Shown in pieces: positions 53,775 to 59,789 of a stretch of 64,000 nt of DNA. Position numbers and translations under genes: made by a program. Location: assembly GCF_042788235.1 (NCBI RefSeq), contig NZ_JBHZOL010000105.1, forward strand, positions 14,043-78,042, read 5' to 3'. How positions within the stretch are numbered: position 1 is the first letter of the stretch; every line of letters begins with the position of its first letter. The notes under the pieces are model-generated. The model searched no databases. It was not told the origin of the DNA and was given only the letters and a program-made list of their open reading frames with translations. The stretch is from Sphaerothrix epifaneia. GTDB lineage: Bacteria; Cyanobacteriota; Cyanobacteriia; Phormidesmidales; Phormidesmidaceae.

Positions 53775-55742
53775 ATGCTACGGTACAGGTCTGGTTTTGC
53801 ATATGGGCTAGACAGAGTGGGGCGATCGCAGCAACAACACCGCTTAAATCGATTTCGGCTAGGGGCGCTGGCGGTAGCCTTTGGACTCTCGGTGGCTGCT
53901 TGCCAGCCGCTAGCCTCTTTTCGCACCGTTACACTCGCGGCAATTGCGCCAGCGTTGCTCAAGGCGTTGCCTTTACCCGCCCAGTTTAACGGGCGACCGC
54001 GACTAAACCCGCTACCCCCGATTCAGTCAGTTTGGCAGTGTCAGGTGGTGGTGATTGGCGGTTCGTTAGGCGGGGTGGCGGCGGCGGCTCAAGCCATGCA
54101 GTCGGGCGCGACGACTTGCTTAATTGAGCTAACGCCGTGGCTGGGGGGACAAATTAGCAGTCAAGGGGTTTCGGCGCTGGATGAGTCGTTGCAAATGCGC
54201 GATCGCCAAAATTATTCGCCTAGCTGGGCGGCGTTTCGACAACTGATTCAGCAGCAGATGGTGAGGTTGCCCAGTTGGGTTCCGGTGGCAACCCCTACGC
54301 CAGTTGCAGCAATTAATGCTTGCTGGGTGGGGACGCTGTGCTTTCCACCTGTCGCCGGAGCCACCGCCTCAGCCGAATGGCTGCAAGATGCTGCTAGGTC
54401 GGCTCCTGATAGCCTTTGGAGTACCGCTACCGCCTTTAAGGGAGCCGAGTTTGACGCGGCGGGGCAAAAGATTACCGCCATTTATGCCGTGCAGCGCTTG
54501 CCCCGCCAGGTAGACTACACACCCACGGGGCGGCTATCGCAGGAAATGGGCGACTGGTATAGCTGGTCGCCCAGCGAAACGTTTGAAAAAGTCGCCATTC
54601 GGCTACAGCCGCCGCCGGGTGAAACTTTGAGGGTGATTGACGCCACCGATACCGGGGAACTGGTGGGCTGGGCTGGCATTCCTCACCGCTTAGGGTCAGA
54701 AGCCAAAACCACTACAGGCGAAATTAATGGCAGCGATCGCGATAATCCGCAATGTACCCAGGCATTGACCTATCCCTTTGCGATCGCTCTCTATGATGAC
54801 GCGGGCGAAAGCTTGGCTCAACTGGCTCAGGTCGAGTCTACCTATCCGGCTAAAGAGCATGTTGCCAACTTTGAGCTAGAAAATTTCCCGGTTTTTGCTG
54901 GACGCAGCTTGTTTCACTATCGCCGCATTGTCAGCACCAGCCGCAACAACCCCTATACGGGTTCACCTGCCCTCGGCGATATCACCATGATTAACTGGAA
55001 CCGGGGCAATGACTGGAACTGGATGAACCCGCCGCTCATTTTGACCGAGGCAGAACTGGCGGAGTCTGGGCAGCGGCAAAACTGGCTGGGCGGCCTTTCG
55101 GCTCTATCGCTCAAACATGCCGAAGATCGGGCTTTGCTATTTGCTAAGTGGCTGCTAGAAACCCAAGCAACCGCAGAATTTCCTCTGACGTATCTGGCGG
55201 GAGCCGCGTCGCCGATGGCAACTGAGACAGGACTCAGCATGACGCCCTATATCCGCGAAGGACGACGGATTCTAGGCCGTACCGCCTATGGCCAAGCAGA
55301 ATTTATGCTGCGTGAGGCTGACTTACGCAAAGACCAGCCCGGTGGCCGAAATTTTGAAGCCTCTGCGGTGGCACTGGCTCATTACGATGTTGATATTCAC
55401 GGTTGCCGCTATCGCAATTGGGAACCGTCTGGTGAGGCCACAGCGGCTCCGGCGCGTGAGTTTGTGGTGCGTCCGGCGCTAATTCCGCTAGAGGCGTTGA
55501 TTCCGCAGGGGGTAGATAATTTGCTAATAGGCGGTAAGGCGATCGCGGTAACTCATATTGTCAATGCGGTAACGCGGGTTCACTACAGCGAGTGGGGGGT
55601 AGGGGCGGCTGCCGGGGCAACAGCGGGTTGGCTGGTGACGCAGGCCGAGGCAGACTTGACGCCTGCTGAGATTGTGGAGATGGGGTATATGCCAGCACTG
55701 CAACAACACCTCCGTCAACAAGGACTAAGCTGGAGCTGGTAA
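53775..55742 (+). CDS. FAD-dependent oxidoreductase with lipoprotein-type signal
   Basis: A 655-residue protein. The N-terminus has a hydrophobic segment and lipobox LSVAAC (about 35-43), suggesting a secreted lipoprotein. The FAD-binding Rossmann motif is VVVIGGSLGGVAAAAQAMQSGA, with LGGQISSQGVSALDE; IDATDTGELVGWAG follows, and the end is GGKAIAVTHIVNAVTRVHYSEW, typical of FAD_oxidored proteins. Substrate unknown. It follows the aldo/keto reductase gene by 50 bp on the same strand. Confidence 0.85.
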   Translation: MLRYRSGFAYGLDRVGRSQQQHRLNRFRLGALAVAFGLSVAACQPLASFRTVTLAAIAPALLKALPLPAQFNGRPRLNPLPPIQSVWQCQVVVIGGSLGGVAAAAQAMQSGATTCLIELTPWLGGQISSQGVSALDESLQMRDRQNYSPSWAAFRQLIQQQMVRLPSWVPVATPTPVAAINACWVGTLCFPPVAGATASAEWLQDAARSAPDSLWSTATAFKGAEFDAAGQKITAIYAVQRLPRQVDYTPTGRLSQEMGDWYSWSPSETFEKVAIRLQPPPGETLRVIDATDTGELVGWAGIPHRLGSEAKTTTGEINGSDRDNPQCTQALTYPFAIALYDDAGESLAQLAQVESTYPAKEHVANFELENFPVFAGRSLFHYRRIVSTSRNNPYTGSPALGDITMINWNRGNDWNWMNPPLILTEAELAESGQRQNWLGGLSALSLKHAEDRALLFAKWLLETQATAEFPLTYLAGAASPMATETGLSMTPYIREGRRILGRTAYGQAEFMLREADLRKDQPGGRNFEASAVALAHYDVDIHGCRYRNWEPSGEATAAPAREFVVRPALIPLEALIPQGVDNLLIGGKAIAVTHIVNAVTRVHYSEWGVGAAAGATAGWLVTQAEADLTPAEIVEMGYMPALQQHLRQQGLSWSW

Positions 55743-55850
55743 GTCTTCAGCCAGCGGGCTTTGTCTGAACGTAAGGATAGCTTTGGATTTTTCTATGGAT
55801 CAAGCTGAATCAGGGCGATCGCGCTCTTTTTTCTTTCCCTAAAGAGTGAG

Positions 55851-56312
55851 TCATCTTTTCAACTCTAGCTTTTTAATAAATCTCATCTCACCTGTGAAGG
55901 CTCCTTCGGTTTCAGCGCCGACTGCAATCCATCCTAGATGCAAATAAAAACCATAAGCTCTTAAGTCAGGATTGTTTCCTGTGACAAGCCAAATTTCTTC
56001 AATATTGTTAGCGCGAAACCAACTTTCAGCAGCTTGCATTAGTTTGCGACCCGCTCCTCGCCCTTCAAAATCAGGTAGCACGAAGATGCCAAATATTGTT
56101 TTTTCGGTTTTGTTGGCGATCGCAAAGCCAATTGCTTGCTGATCAAGTTCGGCTAGCCAAGCGCAACAATCTGATTGCAACATCTGAGCGATCGTTTCTG
56201 GCGTAATACCGAGTTCAGCAATTTCTTCACGAGATTGATGGTTTTCAATCACGCTTGTTCTAATTTCAAACAGCGTTTCAATATCTACTAATTGGGCAAC
56301 TCGAACAAGCAT
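55851..56312 (-). CDS. GNAT-family N-acetyltransferase
   Basis: A 153-residue acetyltransferase: AIANKTEKTIFGIFVLPDFEGRGAGRKLM has the acetyl-CoA pyrophosphate-binding loop (RGAGRKL). The rest matches the GNAT fold (AYGFYLHLGWIAVG). Acceptor unknown. Small GNATs are frequent mobile-cassette genes; no attC-like site was seen at its 3' end. Confidence 0.92.
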   Translation of the reverse strand: MLVRVAQLVDIETLFEIRTSVIENHQSREEIAELGITPETIAQMLQSDCCAWLAELDQQAIGFAIANKTEKTIFGIFVLPDFEGRGAGRKLMQAAESWFRANNIEEIWLVTGNNPDLRAYGFYLHLGWIAVGAETEGAFTGEMRFIKKLELKR

Positions 56313-56355
56313 TTCAAATCAAGTAAAAAAATTTAGCTGATATGAGTTTTGAGGT

Positions 56356-56409
56356 TGTAGGTTAGGTTTTGTACCTCAACCCAACTTACGGGAGATTAGC
56401 GATCGCACT
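56356..56409. repeat. Short palindromic repeat, copy 1 (CCTCAACCCAACTTACGGGA type)
   Basis: Shares GTACCTCAACCCAACTTACG, GGAGATTAGCGATCGCACT and its preceding arm TAGGTTAGGT with the copy at 57674-57724. The arms GGTTAGGT/ACCCAAC-type pair around the loop. It abuts the stop of the PIN toxin gene. The two copies flank the VapBC-type pair and the integrase remnant; such elements are common in cyanobacterial genomes. Confidence 0.7.
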
Positions 56410-56798
56410 CACCACGCCGCTGTTTTCAGACTCTCCACTTCTTGAAAATGAGCATCGCGTGTTACCAGAATTAGAGCGTGTTGCATTGCAAAGGCTGCAA
56501 TCCAGACATCATTCTCAGGTAACGGACGACCCTTAAGCCTTAACTTGTTTTTGACCTCGCCATATTGCCGAGCCGTTTCAGCGTCACATACCAATATTGT
56601 GCTGCCAGCAACCAATTCATCAACTCTTGCTAAGTTTGCTTCAACTCGCCCTGACTTTCTGGCTCCATAACACAGCTCGCCAATCACAAAACTTGGAATG
56701 AAAACTTCACTGGCTTGAGCAAGACTATTTTTGACGATCACCTCATCTGCAAAAAGGGCAATAACAATGTTGGTATCGAGCAAAAACCTACCACTCAT
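56409..56798 (-). CDS. VapC-type PIN ribonuclease toxin
   Basis: A 129-residue PIN protein with FLLDTNIVIALFADE (first catalytic Asp), IGELCYGARKSGR (Glu) and PENDVWIAAFAMQ (Asp). PIN toxins cleave RNA. The antitoxin gene overlaps the start by 11 bp. The stop lies inside the palindromic repeat at 56356-56409. Confidence 0.9.
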   Translation of the reverse strand: MSGRFLLDTNIVIALFADEVIVKNSLAQASEVFIPSFVIGELCYGARKSGRVEANLARVDELVAGSTILVCDAETARQYGEVKNKLRLKGRPLPENDVWIAAFAMQHALILVTRDAHFQEVESLKTAAW

Positions 56799-57015
56799 TG
56801 ATATCTATCTGTTCACAATCTTGCTCAATTGCTTCACGCATCAACTGAAGGTCATCAGAAGGAATTGACCCAGCAAAACGCAATAATTGCTGCCCTGGTG
56901 TACCTCGAACTTCCGCTTTTACCAATGCTCGAACGAATTCAAGCACCTGCCATTGCAAATGCTGAGGCATGACCTTCAACTGTTCAACAACCTCTTCGAT
57001 GATAGGAATATTCAT
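56788..57015 (-). CDS. Antitoxin partner of the PIN toxin
   Basis: A 75-residue acidic protein overlapping the PIN gene by 11 bp and preceding it on the same strand, as expected of a VapB-type antitoxin. Its fold is not obvious from motifs (MNIPIIEEVVEQLKVMPQHL; resembles DUF2281-type antitoxins). Assigned largely by position. Confidence 0.8.
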   Translation of the reverse strand: MNIPIIEEVVEQLKVMPQHLQWQVLEFVRALVKAEVRGTPGQQLLRFAGSIPSDDLQLMREAIEQDCEQIDINEW

Positions 57016-57341
57016 ACTGCCCTCCTTGTTACCATCCTATACCGCTTACCCAGAGAGCGGTAGGAGAGGGTCTTTAATGCCGCCAAGAGGGGTGTGAGGT
57101 TTGCCTTCACCGGGGACTCCAGCCGCATAACTATTAATAGACGGAATTTTCCGCCTAAGATCCCAACAGGAGTAGTTAGGCAGAATCATTCTGCCTAAGA
57201 TTCTAGACTACTTACTTATGCCGATTATTTCCGCATAATATGCCGTTTAAGCTGATTCGAGGGAATCTTTCCGCATATTTTCAGATATCTTACGGAGATA
57301 AAAAATGGGCTATTTGATACACAGTACATTTTCTTGTCTTT
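57016..57341. other. 326-bp gap with inverted repeats between the antitoxin and integrase remnant
   Basis: No gene. A 23-bp palindrome, TTAGGCAGAAT-C-ATTCTGCCTAA, occupies 57176-57198, and CGGAA-TT-TTCCG lies at 57142-57153. Motifs of the type CCGCATAA or CCGCCTAAG recur at 57123, 57152, 57227 and 57270. GTTAGGC at 57175-57181 fits the integron core-site pattern GTTRRRY, and GCATAAC at 57124-57130 has the outer-box form, but the segment between lacks good paired arms. Possibly a decayed attI or cassette-end region. Confidence 0.35.
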
Positions 57342-57560
57342 ATGCAGTCCCCTTCTAAAAAATTGCTGGATCAGGTGCGTGATGCCATTTGTCTTAAGCA
57401 TTATGCCTACCGCACCGAAGAAACTTACGTGCAATGGATTCGTCGCTACATCCTATTTCACAGTAAGCGCCATCCAAAGGAGATGAGCAACACTGAAATC
57501 GAAGCATTTCTCGCTCATCTAGCAGTTGAAGGGCAGGTTTCCGCTTCGACCCAAAATTAA
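57342..57560 (+). pseudogene. Truncated integron-type tyrosine recombinase (integrase), N-terminal part only
   Basis: A 72-codon fragment of the SAM-like N-terminal domain: KLLDQVRDAICLKHYAYRTE, then YVQWIRRYILFHSKRHPKE, and ending FLAHLAVEGQVSASTQN. That matches the start of IntI-like recombinases, whose continuation after STQN is Gln-Ala-Leu-Ser. Here TAA replaces the Gln codon, the next three codons still read Ala-Leu-Ser, then the match is lost. The catalytic domain (Arg..His-x-x-Arg..Tyr) is absent, so this cannot be an active recombinase. Confidence 0.8.
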
Positions 57561-57909
57561 GCCCTCAGCCGTTAAGCTAGCATTGGGCTTGTCTGTTCTA
57601 ATCCCATCTTTGATGGGTCATATTCTATAAAAATATGTGCGGACAAGGTGGGTTGGGAGTAGGAAAGTTTTTGCTGTTGGGTTTCGTTTCTCAACCCAAC
57701 CTACGGGAGATCAGCGATCGCACTATAGATAGAAATATTCAAAACTTACACCTTTAGAGGCTTTGTTGATGGGCTTGGGTGGGGGGTGGCATGTAAGGTG
57801 GGGTTAAGTCATGTTTGGTAAGAATTTACCAGCAGCAGCGATCGCCCAATGACTGCTTTTGTAGTGCGATCGCATAGAAAGACAGGTACGAAGTCTTTAG
57901 TGCGGAGCC
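57561..57909. other. Gap after the integrase remnant containing a palindromic repeat copy 2
   Basis: No gene. CCCATC-TTT-GATGGG (near 57603-57617) is a small hairpin. At 57674-57724 lies copy 2 of the palindromic repeat (GTTGGGTTTCGTTTCTCAAC, CCAACCTACGGGAGATCAGC), matching the 56356-56409 copy. Putative ORFs across the attC-like site to the right are not supported. Confidence 0.6.
57674..57724. repeat. Short palindromic repeat, copy 2
   Basis: TTGGGT and ACCCAA arms flank a short loop (TTCGTTTCTC); TACGGGAGATCAGCGATCGC follows, ending at CACT. It aligns to the copy at 56356-56409 with few differences. Both copies end in a HIP1 octamer. Confidence 0.72.
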
Positions 57910-57995
57910 AGCTAACGATTGAGATGAGCCGCCACCGATCACTTTTGATGCCCACAGATAACCTCTCGGCGGTCGGCTCCATCGATTTGTTATGC
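57910..57995 (-). other. Integron attC-like recombination site (86 bp)
   Basis: Read on the minus strand: outer box R'' GCATAAC (57995-57989), spacer AAATC, inner arm GATGGAGCCGACC, a variable centre, inner arm GGCGGCTCATC, spacer TCAATC, then outer box GTTAGCT (57916-57910). The inner arms pair as GATG.AGCCG.CC with extrahelical G and A left over on the R'' side, the asymmetry that defines attC. Length (86 bp) is in the known attC range. It begins 45 bp after the hepT stop, in the orientation a gene cassette requires. The R' box differs from GTTRRRY at one base. Confidence 0.6.
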
Positions 57996-58040
57996 AGCTT
58001 CAATCGCCTCTACCCGCTATCTTTACGGTTCTGGTGGAAT

Positions 58041-58361
58041 TTAAGATTTCAGTTCCTCAATCAAAGGCGGTATCTCAAACTGCACTACATCCCAGACAAT
58101 GTTGGGGTTGACATCATTATATTCATGCACTAACCGATTTCGCACTCCGTTGATTTCTTGCCAAGCGACGTTCGGTAACGCCTGCCGAGTTGCATCTGAG
58201 ACTCGTCTCGCAGCCTCAGCAATCACCAATAGCCGCCGAATGACTGAATCTTGAAGCTGCACGTTTGCGACAAACTCGTCTTTTGAGCATTGAGCCGTGT
58301 AGGTCAGGATTAGCTCTGCGGATTGCAGCATATCAAGCAGGAATTGAAGATCCCGTTGCAT
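58041..58361 (-). CDS. hepT: HepT-type toxin (DUF86)
   Basis: A 106-residue helical protein with the HEPN RX4HXY motif in RNRLVHEY, the RNase/adenylylated-Tyr site of HepT. Partner of the nucleotidyltransferase encoded upstream, which it overlaps by 29 bp. Last gene of a vapB-vapC-mntA-hepT cluster and just upstream of the attC-like site. Confidence 0.9.
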   Translation of the reverse strand: MQRDLQFLLDMLQSAELILTYTAQCSKDEFVANVQLQDSVIRRLLVIAEAARRVSDATRQALPNVAWQEINGVRNRLVHEYNDVNPNIVWDVVQFEIPPLIEELKS

Positions 58362-58692
58362 GAATCACCTGGGCTGAGGAAAGAATTTCGTGACGGCGTA
58401 AGTAGTTGCGACTGGTTTCAATGCCCTGACGGGTAATCAGGTCAATGTCTCTATATGGGCTATCGCCCAGGCTAGCGCCACCGAAAATGGTTTTAAGTTC
58501 TGCCTCCATCTGGTCTAGGGTACGGAAGGTGGGGTGAGCATCTGGGTGAAATTGCACCATTACATCAATGTCGCTGTCGGGGCGAAAGTCATCGCGCAGG
58601 ACAGAGCCAAATAAAGCAAATTCGGTCACTTGCCATTTGTGACAAAACTCAGCAATTTTCTCCATTGGTAATTCGATCGCCCTAATCGTCAT
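58333..58692 (-). CDS. mntA: MntA-type nucleotidyltransferase antitoxin
   Basis: A 119-residue MNT-fold protein: FALFGSVLRDDFRPDSDIDV (GSx10DxD motif) and later RDIDLI. In MntA-HepT systems it adds AMP to the HepT tyrosine, silencing it. Start at ATG 58692, supported by AAAGGAG 8 bases upstream; an in-frame ATG at 58719 overlaps the vapC stop. It overlaps hepT by 29 bp. Confidence 0.9.
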   Translation of the reverse strand: MTIRAIELPMEKIAEFCHKWQVTEFALFGSVLRDDFRPDSDIDVMVQFHPDAHPTFRTLDQMEAELKTIFGGASLGDSPYRDIDLITRQGIETSRNYLRRHEILSSAQVIHATGSSIPA

Positions 58693-58715
58693 CTCACCAT
58701 CTCCTTTACCGTAGT

Positions 58716-59117
58716 TCATTCCGCCCAATTTTCTAGAGATAGATTATCAATGCGTGAAAACTCTCGTACATTGTTGCTGACCAACGTAACGCCAAGGCTC
58801 AGGGCATGAGCAGCAATCAGCATATCCATTGCCCCGATGACAAGCCCCCTACTTTCCAGGTCGCTTCTAATTGAGCCATAGAGGGTCGCAGCAGCTTGAT
58901 CAAACTCAACGATTTCTAGCGGGATGAGAAATTGCATCAACGCACTACGATTCTTCTCGTGCTGTTGGCTCTTGCAAACACCATATTCTAATTCTGCTAC
59001 GGTGATAGAAGAAATACCAATATCTGATAGGGCAAGGGTGTTGAATCGTGCCAATACCTTGGGAGGTTTTTGCTTAATCAGATAAATGCAAATGTTGGTA
59101 TCAAGCAGGTATTGCAT
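58716..59117 (-). CDS. vapC: VapC-type PIN ribonuclease toxin
   Basis: A 133-residue PIN toxin: YLLDTNICIYLIKQK (Asp), VAELEYGVCKSQQ (Glu) and GAMDMLIAAHALSLG (Asp). Preceded directly by a VapB-type antitoxin (no gap) and followed by mntA, so it sits in a four-gene toxin-antitoxin cluster. Confidence 0.92.
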   Translation of the reverse strand: MQYLLDTNICIYLIKQKPPKVLARFNTLALSDIGISSITVAELEYGVCKSQQHEKNRSALMQFLIPLEIVEFDQAAATLYGSIRSDLESRGLVIGAMDMLIAAHALSLGVTLVSNNVREFSRIDNLSLENWAE

Positions 59118-59345
59118 TTAGAACGCCTCTCGAACGTCGAGGGGAGGCTGCTCTCTAGTGGTCATAAAATCGTCAGAAAATTGTTCTAAGCTCTCAAACA
59201 GAGACTGCCAAGGGTTATCTTTAGCAATCAGAACGATCGCGCTGCCGACTTTTTTAATATAGACCTCAGTGCCCGACACTTTAAAGCCTTCGGGGAGTAT
59301 CACAATTTGATGGGTACCATCGGTGCTAATTTGAGCGGTGTTCAT
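59118..59345 (-). CDS. vapB: VapB-type antitoxin with AbrB/SpoVT fold
   Basis: A 75-residue protein with the swapped-hairpin AbrB start (AQISTDGTHQIVILPEGFKV) and an acidic C-terminus that wraps the toxin. The stop lies right before the vapC start. First gene of the cluster. AbrB-type antitoxins commonly repress their own operon. Confidence 0.9.
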   Translation of the reverse strand: MNTAQISTDGTHQIVILPEGFKVSGTEVYIKKVGSAIVLIAKDNPWQSLFESLEQFSDDFMTTREQPPLDVREAF

Positions 59346-59392
59346 GGTGCAGATCCTCTAGGCAAGTTTGATATTTAAGGCTTAGACTAAAT

Positions 59393-59430
59393 TGCCCCCC
59401 TTTTTAAGGGGGGATCAAGGGGGGATCAAA
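59393..59430. repeat. C/G-rich palindromic repeat, copy 1 (encodes DUF559 C-terminus)
   Basis: TGCCCCCCTTTTTAAGGGGG, then GATCAAGGGGGGATCAAACG. The CCCCCC/GGGGGG arms form the palindrome. The DUF559 stop codon (59415-59417) lies in it, so its terminal residues LIPP are repeat-encoded. Related copies are at 59791-59824 and 61303-61352. Confidence 0.75.
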
Positions 59431-59789
59431 CGGTTAAGCTGCTCACAGACGCTCCGAAACTCTAGTAAAATTTGCTGGTTAGTAAATCTGATGACACTTA
59501 ACCCATATCCTTCTAGCTGAGCCGTCCTTTCTCGATCATAGGCTTGCCCTTCATCCGTAAAGTGGCTATCTCCATCAATCTCAATCACAAGCTTAAGGCT
59601 AGGGCAATAAAAATCAACGATAAAGTGAGCAATCGGTCGTTGGCGTAGGACTTTAAATCTGAATTGTCTTAAATACGAATACCAGAGTTTTTTCTCCGCA
59701 GAAGTCATATTCTTGCGAAGTTCTTTTGCCCTGGGGACTAATGCAGGATTGTATGGTAGATGAAAGTCACTGTTGTTTAGGTTTGTCAT
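59415..59789 (-). CDS. DUF559 endonuclease-like protein
   Basis: A 124-residue protein of the DUF559 (Vsr-like PD-(D/E)xK) type: RPIAHFIVDFYCPSLKLVIEIDGD holds the Asp and IEIDGD core, and SAEKKLWYSYLRQFRFKV precedes it. Such proteins are often encoded in restriction and mobile loci. Its ATG overlaps the stop of the large R-M enzyme by 4 bp (ATGA), so they are co-translated. The last residues are repeat-encoded. Confidence 0.88.
   Translation of the reverse strand: MTNLNNSDFHLPYNPALVPRAKELRKNMTSAEKKLWYSYLRQFRFKVLRQRPIAHFIVDFYCPSLKLVIEIDGDSHFTDEGQAYDRERTAQLEGYGLSVIRFTNQQILLEFRSVCEQLNRLIPP

Noticed and set aside
57016..57341. A true attI site
   Set aside because: Only one GTTRRRY core and weak arm pairing; kept only as a low-confidence relic.
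57809..58003. A 64-codon minus-strand frame over the attC-like site
   Set aside because: It merely reads through the recombination site; attC sites commonly give such frames (NKSMEPTA type), and no upstream start signal is present.
57849..58133. A 94-codon forward ORF across the hepT end
   Set aside because: Overlaps the attC-like site and hepT in antisense; composition is not protein-like.
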